A stretch of 64,000 nt of DNA from Plasmopara viticola (Eukaryota; Oomycota; Peronosporomycetes; Peronosporales; Peronosporaceae). Below are positions 9,421 through 20,922 of this stretch, one piece after another. The notes under the pieces were generated by a model that did not search any database, was not told the origin of the DNA, and saw nothing but the letters and a program-made list of their open reading frames with translations. Where the stretch lies: contig MBPM02000020.1 of NCBI GenBank assembly GCA_001695595.3, forward strand, positions 248,001-312,000, written 5' to 3'. Each line of letters starts with the position of its first letter. Within the stretch, counting starts at the first letter, position 1. Both the position numbers and the translations under genes were made by a program.

Positions 9421-10899
9421 CTATATTCTATAGTTCTAAAGATTTCACAAACTTAATAAAGTTCCTCAAATAACCTACCAAAAAAATATATATTGGCCAA
9501 GGACCATCAGTCTATGCAATTCAACAAATGATCTCGACGATAAGCCTAGCTTGGTAAGTGAATGCATCAGTGCACTCTTTTTTAAAAGTCTGCGAGATTG
9601 GAAATGAAGAATTCGGTCAGAGCGGTCGCTCGTATGTAATCTTTTTTGTGTATAACACATAGAGAGTACGACTCGCGGATCGTAATTTGTTTGACACCAG
9701 CAATAAGCATATGTCCGAATAATTCTCAAACTTAAACTATAGTACGGACTATCTCTAGATTTGTCGATAACTTTTTTTGTAAACTAATTATCATATAAAT
9801 ACCACCTAACATTGTGTTTTCTACTAATGTGCATTAGACATTGATAATTAGACCCAATGCTACTTTTAGCTAGCTCCTCAGTGTTAAGGTTTCCATATTA
9901 ACGATGTCCGATACATCACTTGACTTGCATCACACAAAATGGCAATGCCTTGATAGACACTCGCTTCACGTAAACTCTATACATTTTAGACCACCCAGTC
10001 ACATAATCATAAGATACACATTGGTAGTCTTGATAATGTATCACAACCTATTGAATAAGTGGGAGCTTAGCTGTATAGCTGATCTGACCATACTTTGCGT
10101 TCGTGGTCACCTAAGTTCTGAGGTTGTCAGATTAAAACAGATTATTTCAGATGATCCGCTTAGTTGATTATCAAGCCAATCAATTTTACGCGCGCTGGAG
10201 TGACCTTGCCAAGGGATCTGATAACACTACCGAATTTCAAACAATTGATCCTGTTGACCCATTCCCAGATTCGACCGATAGGCTGTCGATCTCGCCTGTC
10301 ATGAAGCCTCAAAAAATTTTTATAATTTAAATTATTACTGTTTACCACTTAGTGCTTTTCCACACGGGTCTCCCTATACTTGAAAAACGCGGTTCTTTGG
10401 GTTAGCCAAGATGCCCTTAGCTTCCGACACGACGCTACGCTACCCGTTAATTAATGAACATAGGCTGCTTGCTTTAGATAGATATTCTGCGCAAATGCAC
10501 TATATACGCGGGCTACTTGCGAGAAGCCAACGTATTCTTGAGGCGGTCGTACGGTCAGCGCTGTCCCCACATTCGGATCACTTTGTGGAGTGAGGCTGTT
10601 GTAGCTGTTTGGTTGATGGAGCTCGAGCTTTGTTTCTGACCTTTGCTAGATCCGAAAAGTAGCATGAGAGATAGATTGCTATCTCGAAGTTGATAATAGG
10701 CGAATTACCAGAACCTCAATATGATCTAAATGCCTCCGAATGAGTATACTTACATGCGTAAACACCGATCCTTCGAATTATGCATTGTTTTTTGGTCAGC
10801 TGTTTTTGCTGGGGCGCACTTAGTCGAACGAGCCGCGAACTTCAATTCATTTTACCGAACCCCTATCTAACAATTTGCAATCACTTTATAGTGCTTGAA
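9421..10899. other. No recognisable gene
   Basis: AT-rich sequence that is the former upstream flank of the tRNA gene. Open frames are all under 90 codons and carry no motif. A minus frame at 9475-9729 and plus frames at 9904-10167 and 10411-10593 were examined and not supported. Confidence 0.5.
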
Positions 10900-11275
10900 A
10901 GTTGGGTCGAAAGCTTATGATTAAGACGAAGGCTTGTATTCGAAGACGTAAAACCAAAAGTCATGTGTTAAAGACTTATATCATACTACTGCTACATCTC
11001 AGCTTACTTTAATTTTTACTTGTGTCACCATAAGGAACATTCGAGAATGTTTTAAACCCACTTCGAACCACTGTCAGCCCACATTCATGGGTTGTGTGTC
11101 CACAATAGTGAGAAATGTACTCACACCCAGATTCAGCATTGAATCCGTTTATTTACAAGACGCCTTTACATGCAGTCTATCTAACATACCAGTTGCTAAC
11201 GATTTATCAGTCGTCGCCGCTTCTCAAACATGCAAAATTTCTACATAACACACAGTTGCAGCATTACCTTCAACA
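10900..11275 (-). mobile_element. Diverged solo copia LTR
   Basis: The left part (GATTAAGACGAAGGCTTGTA, then CGAAGACGTAAAACCAAAAG, then TGCTACATCTCAGCTTA) matches the left half of the copia LTRs at 12929, 17140 and 21068. The right part (CTTTACATGCAG, then ACACACAGTTGCAGCATTAC, then CTTCAACA) matches their right end. The middle is diverged. No internal coding region adjoins it, so it is a solo LTR left by LTR-LTR recombination. Boundaries are accurate to about 10 bp. Confidence 0.75.
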
Positions 11276-12384
11276 CATAGTTTATCGCTATAATATGGTA
11301 CATACAGCGATCACATGATATGAGGTAAGCTTATAGTGTCCGAGTATCATACAGCAGAACAGCGCACATACTATATGCCATTAGATGATGACACGATCGC
11401 TCTCCAAGCAATCTCGCGGTGGATTGTAAAAAGTAGACAATAGCCGAGCTTTTTAGTCGATGTGGTCGGTGCTCCCCTTGCAGGGACCCCAAGCCTTGCT
11501 CGTATGTCTCTAGCTTTTATCATCACGCCGAGCCCTGTGATGAAATCCTTGTCTAGTATTCCACGCAAGTCACGCTCGAACGAGATTTAAGCTACTGAAA
11601 TCCACGAGCTTTGCTAGCGCGAATGTTGGTAGCTAGCCTGCCCATTTCTTGGATCAGGCTTCGAGCTTTTCAAAAAAAGCATTATTAAGTAATTAATGGC
11701 TAGCCATGTACTCTTTTCGGTCAGTGGGGCGTTCAGCCCACCCAGCTGTCACACACCCATTTTCGGTTGAGCGGTCACATTTTCTGGGTGTGATTGCTCG
11801 TTCACTTCTGTGACCTTAATCCGAAGTGCATCCTGGTCTTGGGTCGAGTGAGAACACTCGAGCCACAAATTGGGAGTCACAAATAGCACGCTCACGCGTC
11901 TGTGAATTAAATAGCTCCTAAACTTTATGTATAACACGGACTCCGTGCCTATTCTTTGCTTGAGCGTCGGGGCTGGACTAGCCTCCGCTATCACAAACAA
12001 TCACGCGTCCAGAGATCGCATCCACTATGGGAGAAAAAGCCAAGTTCAACTAGCACTACGGAAAGTCTAATTAAGCGGCGGCGAAGCGAATTTTTAAGTA
12101 CCTAAAGACGTCTAAGAAATTTGAAGCAAGGTAGAGCTTGGTAATCTTGCGTACGCAATTTGGGCAGGTTAACGGTATTTTGAGCGCTCAGCGACCGGTT
12201 ACATTTTCGATTTGAACGGAAGAGCGGTCTCGTGGAAGTACAAACGTCGGCAAACGGTTGCGATGTTAACCACGGAGGCGAACTATTAAGTCTCAAGTAT
12301 TACTCAAGAAGCGATCTGACTGCGTCATCTTCTATATGGTATGGGCAACGGCAACGATCATGCGACATTAAACAAGTAAAGCAA
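11276..12384. other. No recognisable gene
   Basis: Unique AT-rich sequence between the solo LTR and the next copia relic. Short minus frames at 11371-11568, 11749-12000 and 12102-12296 show no domain and no splice-supported extension. Confidence 0.5.
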
Positions 12385-12600
12385 CTAAGGGTGCATCGCA
12401 CTGGCCAAGAAGCCCGTGTAAACTTTCCGAACGAAGCATATTGACATCAAGTATCACTTCTAGAGCTAGGCGCGATTAGGCTCGAAATCAAATCGATGGA
12501 TAAAATGGTTGCGGACAGATTCACCAAGGCGCTACCACACCAAGTCTGTTGTGGAGCTGTGCATGGTTACACTGCAAGAGAGAGCGTAGGATAATGATGT
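12385..12600 (+). mobile_element. copia RNase H C-terminal remnant, opposite orientation
   Basis: Across two frames the plus strand reads GCIALAKKPV, then RTKHIDIKYHF, then, after a shift, KSMDKMVADRFTKALPH. This is the order of motifs at the end of copia RNase H. It lies 330 bp left of the tandem copia array but on the other strand, so it is a separate older insertion. Stops and frameshifts make it non-functional. Confidence 0.75.
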
Positions 12601-12928
12601 TGCAGCTGTGTGAGCATAATTCATGTTTTGTTCCAGTATCTAGTGAAGTGCTTGGCTAGGTCAAAAATTAAAATGACCCAGTTGTGGGCAATAGTCGGGT
12701 GGGCGTGGGTTCACTTCCCGCCGTGGCTAAAGCTAAATTTGGTTAGGCATCGTACCCTGGTGTAAAATTTACCAGAGAATTCTTTCTTACGACGATACGA
12801 CCCCCACCGAACTTTTGCATTTCACCTTAAAGGTAAGGCGGCAGGCTCAGTAAGCTCTCACATTTCGGGTTATGCAATCCCGAAGCCGTATTCGACCAAA
12901 CTTCAAGTGTTTATTCTTAAAGGTCTAT

Positions 12929-13166
12929 TGAACGCAGAGGATTAAGTTGAAGATGGCTTGTGATCGAAGAAATAAAATCACAAGTGAATTACTAAGACTT
13001 AATTCGCACTGCTGCTACATCTAAGCTAAACCTTCTAGAAGCTTCTGGCGTCATCCTAATGGTGTCATCATTTGACGTCAGATAAAGGTACCCTACCGGT
13101 ATTTTACCGAAATACCTTTACATGCAGAAACATACACATTACACAGCCACAGCATTACCTTCAACA
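12929..13166 (-). repeat. copia LTR 1 (238 bp)
   Basis: On the plus strand it starts TGAACGCAGAGGATTAAG and ends CACAGCATTACCTTCAACA, so the minus-strand LTR begins TGTTGAAGG and ends in ...CA. To its right lies CTCTTCCTTT, which on the minus strand is the purine tract AAAGGAAGAG just before a 3' LTR. It contains one perfect TGACGTCA box (13073-13080) plus a degenerate one. Left flank TCTAT and the right flank of LTR 3, TTTAT, are a possible 5-bp target duplication with one change. Confidence 0.85.
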
Positions 13167-13460
13167 CTCTTCCTTTATGTGTGCGTGTGTGTTCGGCCAC
13201 TTTACGCGGCAATGCAAAGATCAAACACGAAGCTTTTATGCTTGCCTCGTCCAAGTGCCTTCGTCAGCCCGTCCGCTACCATCTCATCTGTCGGCTTGTA
13301 CTCGAGCATTATGACACCTTCTTCCACTTTTTCACGCAAGAAGTGGTACTTGATGTCAATGCGCTACGTTCGCGCGTAAAAGATTGGATTCTTTGATAAC
13401 GCGATGCAGCCTTGATTGTCTTGATAGTTTATCGTTGGCCCTTCCAAAGTTCAGCCCATA

Positions 13461-15029
13461 TCACTTAAGAGCAGACGCAGCCACACCGCCTCCTGAGTCT
13501 CGCTGAGTATAAGGCCATATACTCCGCCTCGGTGCTTGATGTCGCCACAGTAGGTTGTCTTTTTGACTTGCATGATACCACGCTGCCATTGATGAAGAAA
13601 GCATAGCCTGCCGTGGAGCGGCGTGAGTCCAAGTTGCTCGTCCATGATGCATTCGCATAGCTTTGTAGCTCTCTCTTGTTCTTCCGCTAAACACAATACT
13701 GTAGTCTGCAGTCGTCTTCAAGTACTTCAGTATAAGTTTGGCTGCGATCCAATGTTGCATTCCATGGCGCTTGCAGTACTTGGCCACTTCGCCCACTGCG
13801 TGGACAATGTCTGGTCGCGTGCACGTTTCAACATACATCAGTGCTCCGACAAGCTCACGGTATGGCCACTTTGGCACAAATACGTCGTCACCTCGAAGTT
13901 TGATCAGCTTCTCGCTCTCATTCGCTGGTGTGTGTTCCTCCTTGCACTAGTTGACGCCATATTTTCGGCCAGCCATTCGATGGACGCGCGCTGGTCGATG
14001 CGGATGGTCTTATTTTCCGCGTCACGCCGCACTTCAATCCCGAGACAGTACTTGAGCGGTCCCAACTCTTTGATGCTGAATCCGCTCTTGAGCGTGCTTT
14101 TGATAGCTTCCATGTGTTCTTGCACCCGCACAAGACATCGAGTCATTAACGTGAATGATGACAATGCTGACTTCACGCTCCGAGCGTCTCACGTAGACGC
14201 ACAAGTCGGCCGCTGTGCGATTCTTGAAGGTGCGCATTGAGTCTATTGTTCCATTTGCAAGCAGCCTGCTTTTGCCGTAAAGTGCCTTGCGCAATATACA
14301 TATTCTGCTCGGATGCCGCACATTTTTGAAGCCGTCAGAATGATCCATGTAAATTGCCTTCTTGACTTCGCCATACAGGAACGCTCGGTGGACATCGACG
14401 TTCCCTTTCACCAGGTCCTGTTCAGCCGCGAGCGCTAATGCAACATTAATTGACTCCTTACGCGCGACCGACACAAACGTCTCAAAATAATCCACTCCTG
14501 GTTGCTGAGTGAAGCCCTTGGCCACGAGCCGCGCTTTGAATTTGACGTCTTCGCCGCTTGGCTCACGCTTAATGCGGAAGACCCACTTGCACCCAATTGC
14601 CTTCTTGTCGCTCGGTAGATCCACAAACATCCACGTTTCGTGCTTCGCTAGTGATTGTATCTCACTTTTTATCGCGCGTAGCCATTCAGCTTTGTGTTTG
14701 CTTTGCAAAACACGATCAAAAGATGACGCATTCTCGCCGTCGTCTTCAGCGTTAAAGCTGTACAACGCTTCGAACTCGGCTTCGTAGTCGTCCAGGTTGA
14801 ACTCTCCGCGCCGCATATTTGGAAAGTTTTGCTCGTAACGTGTTGCCGCTTGCTTTTTACGTACCGGTCGCACATGCGACTTGTCCTTGCTGTCGCGTCC
14901 AGGCGTGCTTGATCTTTGTGTCGGTACAGCACCTCCCGGTCGTTCGGTCATCTCTTGCACGACGTGTGTTGGCGTCACACTCGGTCCCATTGGTGGAGTT
15001 TGGTAACTTTCCCTTGCAGTGTATTGCAC
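13461..15029 (-). pseudogene. copia A reverse transcriptase and RNase H
   Basis: The 14034-15029 frame has the RVT_2 start KHETWMFVDLPSDKKAIGCK, WVFRIKREPSG, RLVAKGFTQQPGVDYFETF and KGNVDVHRAFLYGEV. After KALYG the expected Leu-Lys-Gln-x-P region is missing, which indicates a small deletion. The YVDD catalytic box reads HVND (Asn codon at 14145-14147). After a frameshift the 13904-14176 frame continues with ELGPLKYCLGIEVRRDAENK. The 13461-13877 frame gives RELVGALMYVETCTRPDIVH of the RNase H connection. Pieces lie in three frames, so no full polyprotein can be made. Confidence 0.88.
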
Positions 15030-16394
15030 TTTTCTTGATCGTGCTCCTCATCACCCGCTATGTCGATCACACTTGGTGCATATTGTTTGCGCGCTACCAG
15101 GTCGGGCGCGTGTTTTACAAATGTCATGCTTCGCGAGATTACGATCGCACTCGTGCTTGCATCGAGCAGTCGATACACTCTAGTGCTGCTTCGAGTAGCC
15201 AAGCATCGGACAGCGCACACCTAAGTTGTCGAGCTTCCCCTGCTGTCGCCTTGGCCACATGTGCATAGCACTGGCTGCCAAACACGCGCATATGATGAAG
15301 GCGTGGCTTACGCTTGAACACGAGCTCAAAAGGGCTCGCGTTTAGACTCAATGAGTTTGGTACCACATTACGGATGTCCACGGCGGTCATTATAGCTTCA
15401 CACCAAGACCTTACTCATCTTGGCCTCGCTCAGCATGCAGCGAGTCACCTCGGTCAGAGTGCGATTCCCATGCCGTTTTGTTCCGGGTTGTGTGGCACTC
15501 TGAATTCATGTTTGATTCCATTTTTTCTAGATAAAATTCCCCAACTTCGCGTTGCGATATTCAGCGCCATTGTCACTACGCAGTACCTTCACGTCAATAC
15601 CGCACTTGAGCTTGATGTCGTGATAGTATTACATAATTGCCTACGGCACATCATTCTTCTCGCGCAGCGGATAAATCGTCGCAAAGCGACTCCGCATGGC
15701 AATGAAATTCACAACGTAGCGGTATCCCGACTCCGGCAAGATCGGAAACGGGATACCGCTACGTTGTGAGTCCGGCGAGATCGATCCCAGCACGTCTGAG
15801 CAGACAAAAATATCTGCACGAGAATTTTATCCTGCGGAAGTGTTCACTTCGGTGCTCTCAAACGTTTTCGTACTTGTTTGGCTGTCGCGCACACATCGCA
15901 TACAACACTCGTGTCGACACAGTCGCCTTCGACGTAGCCGCTCTTTGTCAGTTTGTTGACTGGCGAATAGGACACATGCCAGAGCCGAGCCGGCGATGCC
16001 ACAGTTCGGCTTCATTCTGGACTGTGTGGCACTCGGCGTTTGGCTCGACGTTCAGCATCATTAGCATACCACGCCGCAATCCAGTCGCGATAACCCGTCC
16101 GTTTCGACTCACAACGCAGCCGTTGTGGGAGATCTCAACCTTCATCCCGCGCGCTGCTGTTGCAGTCAAAGAAATCAAGTTTTTCGTCAGATCTCGTACG
16201 TATAGCGCGTTCTGAAGCCGAGCATTCGTCCATCCCGTGCCATTCCAGACTCGCAGCATCACTGTGCCTTGTCCAAGCACCTTCAACTGCGCGCTGCTTT
16301 TCGCGCTCGATACAATCCGTGCCGTCGTTTCTTCCACGTACTCTGTGAAAGCTTTGCCCTCCTTGCACATATGTGCTGTGGCACCAGTGTCCAT
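14857..16394 (-). pseudogene. copia A protease, GAG-pre-integrase and integrase
   Basis: The frame 15948-16394 begins MDTGATAHMC, the aspartic-protease D-T/S-G-A box of copia, and reaches ELWHRRLGSG, the GAG-pre-integrase motif. Integrase follows in broken frames: 15827-16015 has a zinc-finger-like H...C-x2-C-type region (CDVCATAKQ in copy B), and 15139-15390 has MTAVDIRNVVPNSLSLNASPFE near its end. A 59-bp palindromic insertion at 15710-15768 disrupts the core. Compared with copy B, about 120 bp at 14934-15053 are present only here. Confidence 0.85.
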
Positions 16395-17139
16395 GACCCA
16401 GCAGTCACCTTCACTTCCTTAGCTACCGCTGGACGCCACGTTCGAGTAATATCGACTGCCGTTCCCACTGTTGTCGTTAGCCTTTGCCCAGCAGTTGCGT
16501 AGTGCCCGCGCTTTCCGCGGTTAAAGCACTGAACATCCCCACCCTTCTTGCGCTGACTACGACTCTTCTTTCCAAACTGGCGATTTTCACGATGCTTGCT
16601 TACGTGCAACGCCGTTTCAACTTTGGTGCGGCATGATTCCTTCTTGCGCACTTCCTCATCAATGAGCTTGCTTACGAGATCGCTTAAATTGAACTTGGTC
16701 ACACTCATGCAAAATGCCTGCATTAGGTTCTCGTACGACTCTGGCAGGCTGCGCAGCATTGTCGTGCATACGTCCGCTTCAGTAGGCCCGCAATTCGCGC
16801 TTCTCATCTGCTCCATCACGTGTGCGCTCATGTCCGTTTTCATGTACTTGAACGACGCGAACTTATCCTTGAGCCATAGCCGGCTCGCTATGTCCTGCGT
16901 TCGGAGAAATCTCTCTAGTGCTCTCAGTTTCTTAAGCACTTGTGGCATTCATAACATGTACCAGCTGAGAGTTTACCAGGTTAAGCACGATCGCCGCGAG
17001 CACTTGCTGCTCTTTCGCCGACGTGACACTAGATTTATTGAGCACTGCTTCCCACAGTCTTTTGGAGATGAGGTACATCTTCATCTTAAACGCCCAAAGC
17101 GCGTAGTTCGACCCGTCGAACGGCCTCTTTAATCTCTAT
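16283..17139 (-). pseudogene. copia A Gag
   Basis: The 16283-16948 frame contains a UBN2-type Gag core (RFLRTQDIASRLWLKDKF, then FCMSVTKFNLSDLVSKLIDE) and a decayed zinc knuckle, CFNRGKRGHYAT, in which a Cys has become Arg. Upstream, in another frame, are GAxKMKMYLIPKGLWEAV-like words close to LTR 2 (about 17030-17110). It would form the particle. The frameshift between the N-terminal piece and the core, and the damaged knuckle, mark it as dead. Confidence 0.8.
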
Positions 17140-17394
17140 TGGACGCAGAGGATTATGTTGAAGACGGCTTGTGATCGAAGAGGTAAAAGCAAAAGTGAAT
17201 TACTACGACTTAGTTTGCACTGCTGCTACATCTAAGCTTAAAACCTTCTAGAATCTTCTGACGTCATCATCTTACGTCATCCTAATGCTGTCATCATTTG
17301 ACGTCAGATAAAGTTACCCTACCGGTAACATACCGAAATACCTTTACATGCAGAGACATACACATTACACACAGCCACAGCATCACCTTCAACA
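17140..17394 (-). repeat. copia LTR 2 (255 bp), shared by copies A and B
   Basis: Starts TGGACGCAGAGGATTATG and ends CACAGCATCACCTTCAACA on the plus strand. It serves as the 5' LTR of copy A and the 3' LTR of copy B, because each side runs straight into internal sequence (gag start on the left, purine tract AAAGGGAGAG on the right, read on the minus strand). It contains two perfect TGACGTCA boxes (17259-17266, 17299-17306). Confidence 0.88.
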
Positions 17395-17688
17395 CTCTCC
17401 CTTTATGTGTGCGTGTGTGTTCGGCCACTCTACGCGGCAAGGCATAGATCTAACACGAAGTTTTTGTGCTTGTCTCGCCTAAGTGCCTTCGTCAGCCCGT
17501 CCGCTACCATCTCGTCTGTCGGCTTGTACTCGAGCATTATGACACCTTCTTCCACTTTTTCACGCAAGAAGTGGTACTTGATGTCAATGCGCTACGTTCG
17601 CGCGTAAAAGATTGGATTCTTTGCTAACGCGATGCAGCCTTAATTGTCTTGATAGTTTATCGTTGGCCCTTCCAATGTTCAACCCATA

Positions 17689-19053
17689 TCACTTAAGAGC
17701 AGACGCAGCCACACCGCCTCTTGAGTCTCGCTGAGTATAAGACCATATACTCCGCCTCGGTGCTTGATGTCGCCACAGTAGGTTGTCTTTTTGACTTGCA
17801 TGATACCACGCTGCCATTGATGAAGAAAGCATAGCCTGCCGTGGAGCGGCGTGAGTCCAAGTTGCTCGCCCATGATGCATCCGCATAGCTTTGTAGCTCT
17901 CTCTTGTTCTTCCGCTAGAAACAATACTGTAGTCTGCAGTCGTCTTCAAGTACTTCAGTATACGTTTGGCTGCGATCCAATGTTGCATTCCATGGCGCTT
18001 GCAGTACTTGGCCACTTCGCCCACTGCGTGGGCAATGTCTGGTCGCGTGCACGTTGCAGCATACATCAGTGCTCCAACAAGCTCACGGTATGGCCATTTT
18101 GGCACAAATACGTCGTCATCTCGAAGTTTGATTAGCTTCTCGCTCTCGTTCGCTGGTGTGTGATCCTCCTTGCACTAGTTGACGCCATATTTTCGGCCAG
18201 CCGTTCGATGGACGCGCGCTGGTCGATGCGGATGGTCTTATTTTCCGCGTCACGCCGCACTTCAATCCCGAGACAGTACTTGAGCGGTCCCAACTCTTTG
18301 ATGCTGAATCCGCTCTTGAGCGTATTCTTGATAGCTTCAATGTGTTCTTGCATCCGCGCAAGACATCGAGTCATTAACGCGGATGATGACAATGCTGACT
18401 TCACGCTCCGAGCGTCTCACGTAGACGCACAAGTCGGCCGCTGTGCGATTCTTGAAGGTGCGCATTGAGTCTATTGTTCCATTTGCAAGCAGCCTGCTTT
18501 TGCCGTAAAGTGCCTTGCGCAATATACATTTTTTGCTCGGATGCCGCACATTTTTGAAGCCGTCAGGCTAATCCATGTAGATTGCCTTCTTGACTTCTTG
18601 ACTTCGCCATACAGGAACGCTCAATGGACATCGACGTTCCCTATCACCAGGTCCTGTTCAGCCGCGAGCGCTAATGCAATATTAATTGACTCCTTACGCA
18701 CGACCGGCACAAACGTCTCAAAAAAAAACCACTCCTGGTTGCTGAGTGAAGCCCTTGGCCACGAGCCGCGCTTTGAAACTGACGTCTTTGCCACTTGGCT
18801 CACGCTTAATGCGGAAGACCCACTTGCACCCAATCGCCTTCTTGTCGCTCGGTAGATCCACAAACATCCACGTTTCGTGCTTCGCCAGTGTTTGTATCTC
18901 ACTTTTTATCGCGCGTAGCCATACATCTTTGTGTTTGCTTTGCAAAACACGATCAAAAGATGACGCATTCTCGCCGTCGTCTTCAGCGTTAAAGCAGTAC
19001 AACGCTTCGAACTCGGCTTCGTAGTCGTCCAGGTTGAACTCTTTGCGCCGCAT
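17689..19053 (-). pseudogene. copia B reverse transcriptase and RNase H
   Basis: Frame 18718-19053 carries KHETWMFVDLPSDKKAIGCK and RLVAKGFTQQPGV and then stops after FF. Frame 18621-18902 continues with RKESINIALALAAEQDLVIG. Frame 18337-18549 has KKCILRKALYGKSRL with the same small deletion as copy A, and the box RVND in place of YVDD (Asn codon at 18373-18375). Frame 18132-18404 has ELGPLKYCLGIEVRRDAENK, and 17689-18105 has RELVGALMYAATCTRPDIAH. It is broken in at least four places. Confidence 0.85.
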
Positions 19054-19089
19054 ATTTGGAAAATTTTGCTCGTAACGTGTTACCGCTTG

Positions 19090-20922
19090 CTATTTACGCA
19101 CCGGTCGCACATGCGACTCGTTCTCACCGTCGCGTCCAGGCGTGCTTGATCTTTGTGTCGGTACAGCACCCGCTATGTCGATCACACTTGGCGCATATTG
19201 TTTGCGCGCTACCAGGTCGGGCGCGTGTTTTACAAATGTCACGCTTCGCGAGATTACGATCGCACTCGTGCTTGCATCGAGCAGTCGATACACTTTGTGC
19301 TGCTTCGAGTAGCCAAGCATCGGACAGCGCACACATAAGTTGTCGAGCCTCCCTCGCGTCGCCTTGGCTACATGTGCACAGCACTGGCTGCCAAACACGC
19401 GCATAAGATGAATGCGTGGCTTACGCTAGAACACAAGCTCAAACGGGCTCGCGTTCGGACTCGATGAGTTTGGTACCACATTACGGATGTCCACGGCGGT
19501 CATCATAGCTTCACACCAATAGACCTTGCTCATCTTGGCCTCGCTCAGCATCCAGCGAGTCATCTCGGTCAAAGTGCGATTCATGCGCTCTGCCATGCCG
19601 TTTTGTTCTGGGTTGTGTGGCGCTGTCACGTTTGATTCCATTTTTCTTGCAGAAACTCCCCAACTTTGCGTCATGTTTAATTCCATTTCTCTTGCAAAAA
19701 CTCTTCAACTTTGCGCTGCAATATTCACCGCCATTGTCACTGCGCAGTACCTTCACGTCAATACCGAACTTGAGCTTGATGTCGTGATAGTATTTCATGA
19801 ATGCCTCCGGCATATCGCTCCTCTTGCGCAGCGGATAAATCGTCGCAAAGCGACTCCGCATGGCAATGAAACTTACAACGTAGCGGTATCCCGACTCCGG
19901 CGAGATCGGTCCCAGCACGTCCGAGCACACAAAACTGTCTGCACGAAGATTTTTTTTGCAGAAGTGTCCACTTCGGTGCTCTCAAACGTTTTCGTACTTG
20001 TTTGGCTGTCGCGCACACATCGCATACAACACTCGTGTCGACACAGTCGCCATCGATGTAGCCGCTCTTTGTCAGTTTGTTGACTGTCGAATAAGACAAG
20101 TGCCCGAGCCGGCGATGCCACAGTTAAGCTTCATTCTGGACTGTATGGCACTCGGCGTTTGGATCGACGTCTAGCATCATTAGCATGCCACGCCAAGATC
20201 CAGTCGCGACAGTCCGTCCTTTTCGACTCACAACGCAGCCTTTGTGGAAGATCTCAACCTTCATCCCGCGCGCTGCTGCTGCAGTCAAAGAAATCAAGTT
20301 TTTCGTCAGATCTCGTACGTGTAGCGCGTTATCAAGCCGAGCATTCGTCCATCCCGTACCATTCCAGACTCGCAGCATCACTGTGCCTTGTCCAAGCACC
20401 TTCAACAGCGCGCTGCTTTTCGTGCTCGATACAATCCGTGCCGTCGTTTCTTCCACGTACTCTGTAAAAGCTTTGCGCCCCTTGCACATATGTGCTGTGG
20501 CACCACTGTCCATGACCCAGCAGTCGCATTCACTTCCTCAGCCGCCGCTGGACGCCACGTTCGAGTAATATCGACTGCCGTTCCCACTGTTGTCGTTAGC
20601 CTTTGCCCAGCAGTCGCGTGTGTCGTGCCCGCACTGAATACCCGCTCCCTGCTTGCGCTGACTACGACTCTTCTTTCCAAACTGGCGTTTTTCACGATGC
20701 TTGCTTACGTGCAGCGCCGTTTCATTTTTGGTGCGGCATAATATCTTCTTGCGAACTTCCTCAGCAATGAGCTTGCTTACGAGATCGCTAAACTTGAACT
20801 TGGTCACACTCATGGGAAATGCGCTATGTCCTGCGTTCGGTGAAACCTCTACAGTGCTTCTCAGGTTTCTTGAGCACTGGTGGCATTCCCAACATGTATT
20901 AGCTGAGAGTTCACCAGGTTAA
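19090..20922 (-). pseudogene. copia B Gag remnant, protease and integrase
   Basis: Gag keeps only SVTKFKFSDLVSKLIAEEV and a split zinc knuckle (HDTRDCWAKAND). The 20124-20513 frame holds the protease start DSGATAHMCKG. Integrase frames 19758-20099 and 19511-19930 show VDTSVVCDVCATAKQVRKRL, then GPISPESGYRYVVSFIAMRS, then RSDNGGEYCSAKLKSFC. The catalytic core is therefore still readable, followed by the 15-residue duplication KLKSFCKRNGIKHDA / KLGSFCKKNGIKRDS. Further on, NPEQNGMAERMNRTL is present at 19426-19686. Several frameshifts separate the parts. Confidence 0.85.

Larger units (their letters stand above)
13167..17139 (-). mobile_element. copia retrotransposon copy A, internal region
   Basis: Coding order on the minus strand is gag (about 17100-16283), protease and GAG-pre-integrase (16394-15948), integrase (about 15950-14857), reverse transcriptase (15029-14034) and RNase H (13877-13461). 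This is the copia order, with RT after integrase. The gene set is interrupted by several frameshifts, a deletion in the RT fingers, and a palindromic scar in integrase. It shares LTR 2 with copy B. The purine tract sits beside LTR 1. It cannot be autonomous. Confidence 0.9.

Noticed and set aside
12655..12720. tRNA-like T-arm (GTGGG-TTCACTT-CCCGC)
   Set aside because: No matching acceptor stem, D-arm or anticodon arm upstream. The loop also departs from TTCRANY.
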